Source: Thiorhodovibrio sp.
Lineage (GTDB): Bacteria > Pseudomonadota > Gammaproteobacteria > Chromatiales > Chromatiaceae
Assembly: GCA_007128075.1 (NCBI GenBank)
Contig: SKYD01000156.1
Coordinates: 1 to 17,051 of the forward strand
Length of the DNA: 17,051 nt
Direction: 5' to 3'
Shown here in pieces: positions 1 to 7,333 of the stretch. How positions within the stretch are numbered: position 1 is the first letter of the stretch; each line of letters opens with the position of its first letter. Made by a program: the position numbers and the translations under genes. The notes beneath the pieces were generated by a model, which was not told the DNA's origin, did not search any database, and was given only the letters and a program-made list of their open reading frames with translations.

Positions 1-604
1 TAGCAACCAGATCGTGATTGATCTTTGGTGGCTTGGTGTGCTGAACATTGATGGCGATATCGCCCTGACCACCGCAGTTGATCTGACAGCATGAGGTGGT
101 GATATGCACGCGGTTGGGCATGTTGGCGTTGCGGAACTCGTCAATCAGCTCGTCCATCATCGCCTTGACCACGCCCGAGGCATCGGTGCCGGGAATGTCA
201 CAATGCAGCCAGCCCTGGGTGTGCGAGATCATTGCCACCGAATTCTGTGTGCCACCGACGATAAAGCCAGCACCTTCAAGCGCGTCGATCAGCGGCTGGA
301 CTTTTGCCTCAGTGGTCACCAAATATTCGATATTCGAACGCAGGGTAAAATGCACATGGCCATCAGCGAACTCATCACCAATGTCGCAGAGTTTGCGCAG
401 GGTGAAAACATCCAAAATTCGTTGGGTGCCCGCCTTGACTGTCCAAATTTCATCGCCACTATAGGCGACATGGCGCAACACGCCCGGGCGCGGATGGTCG
501 TGATATTTCCACTGTCCGAAATTTTTGCGCATCACCGGATGCATATACTGCCAAGGATCGGGACAGCCGGACTCGATTGGCTCGCGCATGTCTTTAGCTG
601 CCAT
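1..604 (-). CDS. dsrB: Dissimilatory sulfite reductase beta subunit DsrB (3' end beyond window)
   Basis: Reading the minus strand from the ATG at 604 gives 201 residues with no stop before the window edge, so the C-terminal part (about 155 residues if of usual length) lies outside. The sequence matches oxidative-type DsrB: the N-terminus has ESGCPDPWQYMHPVMRKNFG (residues 11-30), and a cysteine cluster TTSCCQINCGG (169-179) has Cys172, Cys173 and Cys177, with Cys135 in WLHCDIPG. DsrB pairs with DsrA in an alpha2beta2 siroheme/[4Fe-4S] enzyme of the cytoplasm. In sulfur oxidisers this enzyme runs in reverse, oxidising sulfur delivered as DsrC-trisulfide or related species towards sulfite. A strong ribosome site (GGAGG, 613-617) lies 8 nt before the ATG and fixes the start. 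dsrA lies 85 nt upstream, so co-transcription is likely. The ferredoxin domain would be in the missing part. Confidence 0.96.
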   Translation of the reverse strand, partial: MAAKDMREPIESGCPDPWQYMHPVMRKNFGQWKYHDHPRPGVLRHVAYSGDEIWTVKAGTQRILDVFTLRKLCDIGDEFADGHVHFTLRSNIEYLVTTEAKVQPLIDALEGAGFIVGGTQNSVAMISHTQGWLHCDIPGTDASGVVKAMMDELIDEFRNANMPNRVHITTSCCQINCGGQGDIAINVQHTKPPKINHDLVA

Positions 605-654
605 CGGGTGAACCTCCAGAAGTTTGTTTCGTCAATAATAATGATTAAATAACG

Positions 655-683
655 ACAGCGGGCGCATGACCACCCGCGACTGT
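655..683 (-). other. Imperfect stem-loop between dsrA and dsrB
   Basis: On the minus strand ACAG (683-680) and CGGG (676-673) pair with CCCG (662-659) and CTGT (658-655). This gives an 8-bp stem with a 3-nt bulge and a 10-nt loop. It begins just after the dsrA stop codon and is followed by an AT-rich but broken T-run (about 630-652). It could be a weak attenuator or an mRNA-processing or stabilising element that sets the DsrA:DsrB ratio. The structure is seen in the sequence; the role is inferred. Confidence 0.35.
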
Positions 684-689
684 ATTGAT

Positions 690-1946
690 TTAGCCCGCAG
701 CCCGCTCGGCCTGACGCTCAAACCACTGCTCGGCAGCCTCGTCCCAATCATCCATGCGGATGTAAGAACTTTGACGCGGATGACTGAGCATGTTGGGATC
801 CGCCTCGATGCCGATGCCGTCGAGAAAATTCGCCAGCCCAATGCGCTCGATCATCTCACCACAACGCTCGTGCTCCAGCCCATTCTCAGCCCAGAAATCG
901 ATGATGGTTTCGGCAAGCTCGACCATGGATTCATAGTCTTCTTCGGTTTCGAGCTTTTTGAATGGCACCACCACGGTGCCCATCAGATCGCCGATTTTGA
1001 GGGTGCGTTTACCGCCAATGAGGATGGTCACACCTTTGTCGTCGCCAGGATGCAACGCCTTGGGCATGACATTCAGACAGTGCATACAGCGCACACAATC
1101 ACGATTATTCACTGCCAGCGTATCGTCATCATTGAGTGATAACGCCTTGGTGGGACAGCGGGTGATCACATTATCAACGATGTATTGCCGCCCTTTCTTT
1201 TTAAGATAGGCTTTGACCTCGCTTTGATCGACCTTCATGTCGTCGCGCCAGGTGCCAAGCACGGCAAAGTCAGAGCGTTCAATGGCGTTTTGGCAATCGT
1301 TGGCACAGCCCGATACTTTGAACTTAAACTTATAGGGCAACGCTGGACGATGCACATCATCGACAAAATTGTTAACGAGAAGCCGATGGGCTTTAAGCTC
1401 GTTGGTGCAAGACATTTCACAACGCGCCGAGCCAACACAGGACATTGCAGTGCGCACACAAGGGCCTGCGCCGCCTAAGTCCCAGCCATAATCGTTAATG
1501 TCATCAAAAAAATTCTGCGTGGCTTGGGTGGTCGCCCCAATGAACATGATGTTGCCAGTCTGACCGTGGAAGGTCACCAGCCCTGACCCATGTTTCTCCC
1601 AGCTATCGGCCAGTTGGCGGAGCATGGAGGTGGTGTAATGATTGCCGGCTGGTGGCTGAACGCGGATAGTGTGAAATTCTTTGGATTCAGGGAAGGCTTT
1701 GCCGACTTCGGAAAAGCGTGGAATGATGCCGCCACCGTAGCCGAAAACCGACACAGTGCCACCTTTCCAATAGCCCTTGCGGGTTTCGTATGAATGTTCT
1801 AATTGTCCGAGTAGATCGTTGGTGACTTTATTGATCCGCTCGTCCGGATGCTCGTCGCGCAGCCGTTTGATACCAGAGATAAAACTCGGCCAAGGACCGC
1901 TCTCTAGTTGATCGATCATCGGGGTATGGTGCTTCTCGATTGCCAT
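690..1946 (-). CDS. dsrA: Dissimilatory sulfite reductase alpha subunit DsrA (oxidative type)
   Basis: This intact 418-residue protein has the usual DsrA length. The siroheme-[4Fe-4S] ligands are present as Cys170-x5-Cys176 (CVGSARC) and Cys214-x3-Cys218 (CANDC). The inserted ferredoxin domain has Cys264 (RCPTKAL) and Cys284-x2-Cys287-x2-Cys290 (DCVRCMHC). The N-terminal GYWKGGTVSVFGYGGGI (58-74) is the substrate-side glycine-rich segment of the family. From memory the sequence is close to Allochromatium vinosum DsrA, which points to reverse-acting DSR of sulfur oxidation rather than sulfate reduction. The enzyme is cytoplasmic and works with DsrB, DsrC and the DsrMKJOP membrane complex, whose genes would normally follow. 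The chosen ATG has a rather distant GGAG (1960-1963, 13 nt away). An out-of-frame ATG at the same GGAG stops after three codons, so no better start is visible. A 371-nt gap upstream makes dsrA the likely first gene of its operon. Confidence 0.97.
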   Translation of the reverse strand: MAIEKHHTPMIDQLESGPWPSFISGIKRLRDEHPDERINKVTNDLLGQLEHSYETRKGYWKGGTVSVFGYGGGIIPRFSEVGKAFPESKEFHTIRVQPPAGNHYTTSMLRQLADSWEKHGSGLVTFHGQTGNIMFIGATTQATQNFFDDINDYGWDLGGAGPCVRTAMSCVGSARCEMSCTNELKAHRLLVNNFVDDVHRPALPYKFKFKVSGCANDCQNAIERSDFAVLGTWRDDMKVDQSEVKAYLKKKGRQYIVDNVITRCPTKALSLNDDDTLAVNNRDCVRCMHCLNVMPKALHPGDDKGVTILIGGKRTLKIGDLMGTVVVPFKKLETEEDYESMVELAETIIDFWAENGLEHERCGEMIERIGLANFLDGIGIEADPNMLSHPRQSSYIRMDDWDEAAEQWFERQAERAAG

Positions 1947-1970
1947 TGCGCTATATCTGCTCCATTAAAC

Positions 1971-1988
1971 TTGCTCATTTTTGAGCAA
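1971..1988 (-). promoter_or_regulatory. Perfect inverted repeat TTGCTCA-N4-TGAGCAA in the dsrA leader
   Basis: The 7-bp arms (1971-1977 and 1982-1988) are perfect, with a TTTT spacer on the plus strand. The repeat lies 25 nt before the dsrA ATG. A shorter version with the same core (GCTCA-TCC-TGAGC) occurs at 2126-2138, and a lone TGCTCA at 2192-2197. It may be a DNA-binding site or an RNA hairpin near the ribosome site. No known regulator site is recognised. Confidence 0.35.
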
Positions 1989-2256
1989 TGGATTTATCCG
2001 CACTTGGTTGACGCGACGAATCGCCCAACTCAAGCCCTTGACGCTCAGTTTGCGGTCTAAGCCCCGCCACTTGCGATGTCCTCTGTCACCCTACCGTTAA
2101 ACTGCTTTTAGCAGCTCTTAAACCTGCTCATCCTGAGCGAATGTAAAAACTTTATATATGAATTAAAGAACAGTTGCTAGCTTCCATCGACTGCTCACTA
2201 TACGCACCCAGCCGCAATTCCAACATTCCACTGAAGGGCAGGAAAGCGGCGGCGAG

Positions 2257-2276
2257 CCTATCCCTTTAGGGATAGG
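2257..2276. other. Perfect 8-bp hairpin after the Mrp operon, possible transcription end
   Basis: CCTATCCC (2257-2264), loop TTTA, GGGATAGG (2269-2276) form a perfect stem. It lies 42 nt past the last Mrp gene. A T-run (ATTTTT, about 2281-2286) follows on the plus strand, where no gene points. On the minus strand, the direction of the operon, the downstream side is GC-rich with no T-run. It is therefore not a canonical intrinsic terminator for the operon, though it could protect mRNA ends or act with Rho. Confidence 0.4.
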
Positions 2277-2292
2277 TGCTATTTTTAGTTGC

Positions 2293-2308
2293 TAAGTCAA
2301 TGGACTTA
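2293..2308. other. Small inverted repeat immediately after the last Mrp gene
   Basis: TAAGTC (2293-2298) and GACTTA (2303-2308) form 6-bp arms around AATG, starting about 10 nt after the stop codon of the last antiporter gene. With the stronger hairpin at 2257-2276 it forms a tandem pair in the operon's 3' region. Role unknown. Confidence 0.25.
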
Positions 2309-2317
2309 ACTGACCCA

Positions 2318-4012
2318 CTATCCCATCAGCATCACAGCAAACAATAAAACCAGCCCTAGCAATGCCAGCCCCGCCACTGGCCAGGCGCGTAGATGGTGCT
2401 CTAGTCGTTGGATTTGCTCGCCAATGCGGCAGACGATGCGTAGCCCTAAGCGTTCGACGAGCAATAAGACATCGCCAGGGGGGAGCGGTGGCAGCCACAA
2501 CGCCAGGGCGATCAGTCCACCAAACAACAGCGGCCACAGCACCTGCCAGAGTGCCTTGCCAAGCCCCGGGGCGCTGATGAGTTGCTGCCAAAACTCAATC
2601 CATCGTGTCAGTGACCAAGGCACATTCCAGATCGGAATCTGATCGACGGGCAGCCCAAGTGCCAGCCGCATTGGCTGCCCTAAGGATAGCGGCACCAGCA
2701 GCCAGGGCACAATCAGCGCGGCAAGGCTTAACAATCCCAACGCCAGCCATGCCTGAGGGGCGAGCACAGTGGGCGATACCGGTTGCGTGGCGGCTAGCCG
2801 TCTGACGAAGTGCAGCATCAACAATGTGGTTCCTGCCGCTGCGAGGCTGGCAAGCAGGCCGATGGTTCCATCACCAAGAATCGGCTTGAGCCCAAGCTTG
2901 GCAAGAAAACCCGCCGTCAGTGGCAGTCCGGCAAGACTCAGCCCCAACAGCGTCACCCCAAGCAGCACCCGCCAGCGCGCCCCGCTGACCATAATCAATG
3001 CCAATGCCAAAAACAACACCCCCTTAACCAGTAGGTGATGGGCGGCATAAAACACGGCGGCGGCTCGTGACAGTGGCTCGGCACTCATCAGCCCCACCCC
3101 CAGCAGACTCGCGGTCAGCCCCAGTTGGCTGATACTGGAATATGCCAGCACCGCCGCAGGCTGCCGCTGTTTAACACCAATCAACAGCCCATAAAATGCG
3201 GTGACCAGCCCCAACACCGCCAGCATCAGCCCCCAGGTGCTCATCAATCCCTCGGCAATCGGCAACAGCCGAATGAGACCAATGATTCCTGCCTTGCTGG
3301 CTGCACCAGCAATCACTGCTGCTGCCACTGGCGGGGCGGCACTGTAAGCCAGCGGCATCCAGCTATGCAGCGGCACCAAGCCGATTTTGATTCCCAGCCC
3401 TAGCATCAACAGTCCAACTGCGGCATGTCGCCAGGGCGAGCTTGGCAAGGCGGCGGTGACAGCATCAAAGCTCAGCCCAGTTTGCGCAGACAAGGGGGCT
3501 GCCAACAATACACAGGCCATAAGCACACACAGCTCGCCACTGAGTGCAAAAATCAGATAGCCACCTGCGGCATGGCGCGCTTGGATATGGTCAGCATGAC
3601 CAATTAGCCCCCAGCTCGACATGCCAACGATGGCATAAGCAAGATAAAAACTTAACAGATCGGCGGCACCAAACACCGCCAGACTGCCTGCCAGCGTAGG
3701 CAGCCACCACAGACTTAGCCGTGTTGCCGATGGCTGATCTAACACTGCTGGAACTGCCAGCCCCGCCAGCGACCACAATAGCGCGGCAGCGGCAAGCAGC
3801 ATCGCCCCGGGCTGATCGAGCGCGAAGCTAAGTCCGCTTAAAGTGAACGCCAACGGGATTCCATGCAGAGCAAGCACAGCCGCCACCAGAGCTGGCAAGG
3901 GCAGCAGCCACAGCAGGTTCGGCAGCCAGGGGCGCAGCCGCGAGCATAGCGCAGTGAGCAATGCAACAAGCGGTGTTGCTAATGCAACTGGAAGTAACCA
4001 CTGTATGGTCAT
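2318..4012 (-). CDS. Second MrpD/NuoL-type proton-conducting antiporter subunit, lacking the TM5 Glu
   Basis: This 564-residue, very hydrophobic protein belongs to the NADH:quinone/Mrp antiporter superfamily (PF00361). Conserved lysines are visible: Lys209 in GIKIGLVPLHSW (TM7), Lys240 in ASKAGIIGLIRL (TM8) and the lysine of GFLAKLGL (TM12). The TM5 motif normally reads W/F-E-x-x-G/T; here it is FYLAYAIVGMSSW (122-134), with Ala127 where the ion-pair glutamate is expected. It is the last gene of the Mrp operon and starts in an ATGA overlap with the upstream mrpD. It may stand in for the NuoL-like half of MrpA, which is otherwise missing from the operon. A basic, amphipathic stretch and one more TM helix close the C-terminus. 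The family is certain; assignment as MrpA-N, as a second MrpD or as a coupling subunit is open. Confidence 0.88.
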   Translation of the reverse strand: MTIQWLLPVALATPLVALLTALCSRLRPWLPNLLWLLPLPALVAAVLALHGIPLAFTLSGLSFALDQPGAMLLAAAALLWSLAGLAVPAVLDQPSATRLSLWWLPTLAGSLAVFGAADLLSFYLAYAIVGMSSWGLIGHADHIQARHAAGGYLIFALSGELCVLMACVLLAAPLSAQTGLSFDAVTAALPSSPWRHAAVGLLMLGLGIKIGLVPLHSWMPLAYSAAPPVAAAVIAGAASKAGIIGLIRLLPIAEGLMSTWGLMLAVLGLVTAFYGLLIGVKQRQPAAVLAYSSISQLGLTASLLGVGLMSAEPLSRAAAVFYAAHHLLVKGVLFLALALIMVSGARWRVLLGVTLLGLSLAGLPLTAGFLAKLGLKPILGDGTIGLLASLAAAGTTLLMLHFVRRLAATQPVSPTVLAPQAWLALGLLSLAALIVPWLLVPLSLGQPMRLALGLPVDQIPIWNVPWSLTRWIEFWQQLISAPGLGKALWQVLWPLLFGGLIALALWLPPLPPGDVLLLVERLGLRIVCRIGEQIQRLEHHLRAWPVAGLALLGLVLLFAVMLMG

Positions 4013-5478
4013 TGTGGCGGTAGCCCAGTGCCGAGAGCGGCAAGCCCCAGCAACAGCGAAGACAGTGCCAACAGCAGGATCATGGCATTTGCCGTGTGCG
4101 GAACTGTGCTGGCGGCAAGCGCGGGCGTGGCAGCAGGGCGCAAGGCAACCGCCAACACCCGAAACACATAGCCAGCGGTGAGCAATCCGCCGAATAAAAT
4201 CGGCACCGCCCAGCCCCAGTGACCGGTCTCAATTGCGGCTTGTAACAGCCACCATTTGGCGACAAAACCGCCAGTGGGCGGCAGCCCCATCAGTGAGAAT
4301 CCAGCAACCCCAAATGCCAACAAGGTCAACGGCATGACATGCCCCAATCCAGCCAGGTGGTCGATGCGATCATCGCCAAAGTGGGTGATGATTTGGCCAG
4401 CGGCAAGAAACAAGGCGGCCTTTGCCAAGGCATGAGAACACAGATGCAGCAATCCCGCACCCCAGGCTGATGCAGCTCCTGCCAGTGGAAACACCAAAAA
4501 CAGATAGCCCATCTGAGCGATAGTTGAATAGGCGATCATTGGTTTTAGGCGAGACTGGCGCAGCGCCAACACCCCGCCGAGTACAATCGCCAGCCCACCG
4601 AGAACCCCTTGCGTCTGTGCCACCATGGTATCTGCGGAGCCTGGCATCAGCTCAAACCACAGCCGCAACAACACCACAAACGCTGCCTTGACCACCACAG
4701 CGGAAAGAATCGCGCTGACAGGTGCTGGCGCGCCAGCATGTGCCGGTGGCAGCCACAGATGCAGCGGCACAATGGCGGTTTTTGCCATCAGACCAGCGGT
4801 CATCAACCCCAGTGCTAGGCTCAATGCCGGCGGATACCTGTTGAGTTTGCTGATTTCAAGTGCCAACAGACCGATGTCCAGCGTTCCCCACAAGCCATAG
4901 ATCAGCCCCGCACCGAGTAGATACAGCACCGAGCCAAGCAGCGCAAACAGCAGATAGCGCAATGCCGCAGCAAAGGTTTCAGCCTTGCCATTCAGACACA
5001 CCAGCGGCACCGCGCAAAAGGTGAGAATCTCCAGCGCGACGAATAGATTAAACAGGTCTTGACTGAGCAGCACGGTATTGAATGCCGCCCACAGCGCCGG
5101 GAGCAATGTCCAAAATACCAAGCCGGCGCGGGTTTCGTGTTGATCAGGCAGTGGTTGCCAATCAGCATGGGCGCTGATCATGGTTGCAGTCATTACCACT
5201 GTTGCGGTCAATAAAACCAACACGGTCGCACCATCAGCACGCAAACGCACCCCTAAGGGTGGCTCCCAACCGCCAAGCTGATACTCAACAACAATCTGCT
5301 GATCCACCACGATCCAAGCGAGACTGACAACAACCACTAGCTCCACCAATGCGGTGAGCAGTGCAATCCAACGCGCCGTCCGCCCACCAATCGTAAACGC
5401 CAACAGTGCGCCGAGCAGCGGCATGATCAGTGCCAACACCACAAGCTGTTTGCCACCAAAGACCGCAAGCTCAGTCAT
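4009..5478 (-). CDS. mrpD: Mrp/Mnh Na+/H+ antiporter subunit D
   Basis: The protein has 489 residues, the usual MrpD length. It carries the full set of proton-channel residues of the PF00361 family: Glu150 in LFVALEILTF (TM5), Lys233 in MAKTAIVPLHLWLP (TM7), His240, and Lys264 in VVVKAAF (TM8). It also has lysines in HALAKAALF and GGFVAKWW. The motif LWLPPAHAGAPAPVSAILS (241-259) is characteristic. The protein is a multi-pass inner-membrane subunit that should conduct protons or Na+. The start at 5478 (MTELAVFGG) is chosen over an upstream in-frame ATG at 5568, because it overlaps the end of mrpC by only 8 nt and gives the standard N-terminus. The stop overlaps the next gene's start (ATGA). 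Confidence 0.93.
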   Translation of the reverse strand: MTELAVFGGKQLVVLALIMPLLGALLAFTIGGRTARWIALLTALVELVVVVSLAWIVVDQQIVVEYQLGGWEPPLGVRLRADGATVLVLLTATVVMTATMISAHADWQPLPDQHETRAGLVFWTLLPALWAAFNTVLLSQDLFNLFVALEILTFCAVPLVCLNGKAETFAAALRYLLFALLGSVLYLLGAGLIYGLWGTLDIGLLALEISKLNRYPPALSLALGLMTAGLMAKTAIVPLHLWLPPAHAGAPAPVSAILSAVVVKAAFVVLLRLWFELMPGSADTMVAQTQGVLGGLAIVLGGVLALRQSRLKPMIAYSTIAQMGYLFLVFPLAGAASAWGAGLLHLCSHALAKAALFLAAGQIITHFGDDRIDHLAGLGHVMPLTLLAFGVAGFSLMGLPPTGGFVAKWWLLQAAIETGHWGWAVPILFGGLLTAGYVFRVLAVALRPAATPALAASTVPHTANAMILLLALSSLLLGLAALGTGLPPQ

Positions 5479-5803
5479 CAATGCGACATTCCGTGTCGTG
5501 GTCTTGGGTTGCACATTCGGCTTGCAGCAGGCGCAACACCAGCGCCACTGCGAGCACGGTGGCAGCAAAAGCGACCACCAAACCAGTGATAATCAATGCT
5601 TGGGGCACTGGATCAGCAAAGGCAACCCCATCAATTCGTCCACCACCGCGTCGCGCCAACACCCCAAACAGTACAAAGACCGCACTGCCGAGTAGATTAA
5701 ATGCCAACACCTTACGCAAGGGTTCGGGATTGATAATCACCTGAAACAGGCTCAAACCAATGATCAGTGCCGCTCCCAGACCAAACCAAGTAGAGGCAAC
5801 CAT
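5471..5803 (-). CDS. mrpC: Mrp/Mnh Na+/H+ antiporter subunit C (NuoK-like)
   Basis: A 110-residue protein with three predicted membrane helices and the family motif ADPVPQALIITGLVVAFA (63-80), which identifies MnhC/MrpC. MrpC is homologous to NuoK and forms part of the membrane arm next to MrpD. Its ATG overlaps the stop of the upstream fusion gene by one base (TGATG), and its end overlaps mrpD by 8 nt, so translational coupling is likely. The C-terminal tail after about residue 94 is polar and acidic. Length and motif fit the family well. Confidence 0.93.
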   Translation of the reverse strand: MVASTWFGLGAALIIGLSLFQVIINPEPLRKVLAFNLLGSAVFVLFGVLARRGGGRIDGVAFADPVPQALIITGLVVAFAATVLAVALVLRLLQAECATQDHDTECRIDD

Positions 5804-6774
5804 CAGCGCGGAAGTGCTCGATGGGGGCGACCGGCAACCAGCATCCCCAGTGTCACCGCAATCGACAGCGTGAGTGTGGCTTCAATAATTAAAATCAATG
5901 CCTTACTCCAGCCCGCAGGATAGCCGAGAAAGCCGACACCACCCGCCCAGCCTGCCAGCCCAATGGCGAGAAACAGCAGCGAGCCGATGCTGATCAACAG
6001 CCGCAGTTGGCGGTTGCTGACTGCCGGCACCTTGGCGAGACCAGCACTGAGCGCCAACACCCACATCGCTGCCAGCAGGGTTCCGCCCTGAAAAGCACCG
6101 CCGGGGGCATCAGCGCCCGCCCAAAATAGATACAACCCCATTAACACACCAAAAGGCGGCAACAGTTGGCCCAGCAGAGTTAAGGCATGGCTGTGTTGCA
6201 CCAGACGCAATGAGCGCGGTCGTCCACCCCAGGCGGCATCATCCGCCAGTGACCACACCCCAACCAGTGCAAACACCAACACCACCGATTCCAACAGGGT
6301 GTCGATAGCACGAAAGGCGAGCAGTACGCCGGTGACCGGATTGCCAAGCCCGGTGGCAGGCAAGGCCAGGCGCACCTGTTCAACTTGCAAGGTCGGCGGC
6401 TCTGGCAAAGTCACCACCACCCAGGCCAGCACGGCACTGACACCAGCACAGACCGCTGCCACCACAATGATCAACAGTGGATGGGTTGCTGGCACTTGCA
6501 GCCGAATCTGTCGCCGGCGCGGGTGCGCTTCGGTTTGACGCTGATTCCACGCCACCGCGCCGAGCAATAGCATCCCGGTCAATCCGCTGCCAATGGCGGC
6601 CTCGGTCAATGCGACATCGACGGCGGCTAAACGCACCCACGCCAGTGCCATCACCAAGCCATAGGCCATGTAGGCGGCGACCGCAACAAAGGCTGGCCGT
6701 GCAAACGCCGTGATGATCGCCAAACCAAGCAAGATGATCAAAAGCCCAAGATCAGCAAACAGGGTCAGCGTCAT
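5803..6774 (-). CDS. Fusion of MrpA C-terminal half (DUF4040/MbhD and MbhE-like) with MrpB
   Basis: From the ATG at 6774 this is 323 residues in three parts. Residues about 1-80 are a DUF4040/MbhD-type domain with AAVDVALTEAAIGSGL (50-65). Residues about 95-180 resemble MbhE, with GNPVTGVLLAFRAIDTLLE (144-162). Residues about 190-312 are MnhB, with LLPPFGVLMGLYLFWAG and DAPGGAFQGG (222-231). In classic Mrp operons the first two belong to the C-terminus of MrpA and the third is a separate MrpB. The start overlaps the end of mrpG by 4 nt (ATGA). A longer in-frame reading to 6852 would add 26 hydrophilic residues that overlap mrpG and are not membrane-like, so it was not used. The protein is an inner-membrane subunit, probably a sodium-path part of the complex (family knowledge). 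Confidence 0.9.
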   Translation of the reverse strand: MTLTLFADLGLLIILLGLAIITAFARPAFVAVAAYMAYGLVMALAWVRLAAVDVALTEAAIGSGLTGMLLLGAVAWNQRQTEAHPRRRQIRLQVPATHPLLIIVVAAVCAGVSAVLAWVVVTLPEPPTLQVEQVRLALPATGLGNPVTGVLLAFRAIDTLLESVVLVFALVGVWSLADDAAWGGRPRSLRLVQHSHALTLLGQLLPPFGVLMGLYLFWAGADAPGGAFQGGTLLAAMWVLALSAGLAKVPAVSNRQLRLLISIGSLLFLAIGLAGWAGGVGFLGYPAGWSKALILIIEATLTLSIAVTLGMLVAGRPHRALPR

Positions 6775-7064
6775 CGAAACGGCACCCCGCGCCGGATGGC
6801 CTCGCCGACCATCTGCCCGACTGTGGTGCTCGCCAGCACTGCCAGAAGCCACACCGCGATCAATTTCATTGCCCCCAATGGCCAGTGTGTTTGCGGCAAT
6901 AGCCCAATCACTACCAGCCCAAGCCCAAGATTATCGGCCTTGGTGAGGGCATGAAGACGCGAGAGCGAATCAGGAAAGCGCAGCAGACCAATGGTGCCTG
7001 TGCAAAAAAACAGCGCACCCAGTCCCACCAGACTATAGGTATACAAATCAGTGAATAGCATCAT
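6771..7064 (-). CDS. mrpG: Mrp/Mnh Na+/H+ antiporter subunit G
   Basis: A 97-residue membrane protein with the MnhG signature GLLRFPDSLSRLHALTKADN (26-45), followed by NLGLGLVVIGLL. Three membrane helices are expected. The ATG at 7064 overlaps the mrpF stop (ATGA); a second ATG immediately follows, so the true start could be one codon later. MrpG is a small peripheral membrane-arm subunit, found together with E and F. Confidence 0.94.
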   Translation of the reverse strand: MMLFTDLYTYSLVGLGALFFCTGTIGLLRFPDSLSRLHALTKADNLGLGLVVIGLLPQTHWPLGAMKLIAVWLLAVLASTTVGQMVGEAIRRGVPFR

Positions 7065-7333
7065 TTAGGGAGCGATTGATTTAAAATTGACGCGCTTTTG
7101 ACAAAAATCACCGAATTAAACACCGCCAGCAGTGCCAACACCAACGCCAAGTCAATCACCCCCGCAGTTTTGGTGGCGGTGCCAAGCAACAACAGCGCGG
7201 TGACACCACCCGTGCCGAGCAATTGCCCCGCCATCAAGCGATCAGCCGGCCCAGGTCCGATGAGCAGTCTTGCCAGCCCAAGCGCGACCATCGCCAAAAT
7301 CAACACAGCGGTTGCTAATAAAAAAGTATTCAT
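7061..7333 (-). CDS. mrpF: Mrp/Mnh Na+/H+ antiporter subunit F
   Basis: A 90-residue protein with three membrane helices and the MnhF pattern RLLIGPGPADRLMAGQLLGT (22-41) followed by a DLALVLALLAVFNSVIF helix. It overlaps mrpE upstream by 4 nt (ATGA) and mrpG downstream by 4 nt. Length and motif are typical. Confidence 0.93.
   Translation of the reverse strand: MNTFLLATAVLILAMVALGLARLLIGPGPADRLMAGQLLGTGGVTALLLLGTATKTAGVIDLALVLALLAVFNSVIFVKSASILNQSLPK

Larger units (their letters stand above)
1947..2317. promoter_or_regulatory. Intergenic region upstream of dsrA and downstream of the Mrp operon
   Basis: No coding region or RNA gene is recognisable in these 371 bases. The region must hold the dsrA promoter and leader, because everything to the right ends with the Mrp operon. 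The most AT-rich patch is about 2141-2170. On the minus strand it contains TATATAAAG-like sequence that could serve as a -10 region, but no convincing -35 box lies at the right distance. Several small inverted repeats occur: 1971-1988 (7-bp arms), 2102-2114 (CTGCT-TTT-AGCAG), 2126-2138 (GCTCA-TCC-TGAGC), 2257-2276 (8-bp arms) and 2293-2308 (6-bp arms). The last two lie just after the Mrp operon stop codon. Confidence 0.5.

Noticed and set aside
104..652. 182-residue plus-strand open frame opposite dsrB
   Set aside because: It is antisense to a well-conserved dsrB frame, shows no recognisable motif, and arises from the codon bias of dsrB.
2138..2175. Sigma-70 promoter for dsrA
   Set aside because: TATATAAAG-like sequence is present on the minus strand, but no -35 box with more than about three matching bases lies at 16-18 nt, so I do not list a defined promoter.
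5479..5568. Upstream in-frame start for mrpD giving a 519-residue protein
   Set aside because: The added 30 residues are Cys- and Arg-rich, would overlap mrpC by almost 100 nt, and are not like MrpD N-termini. The start at 5478 gives the standard form.
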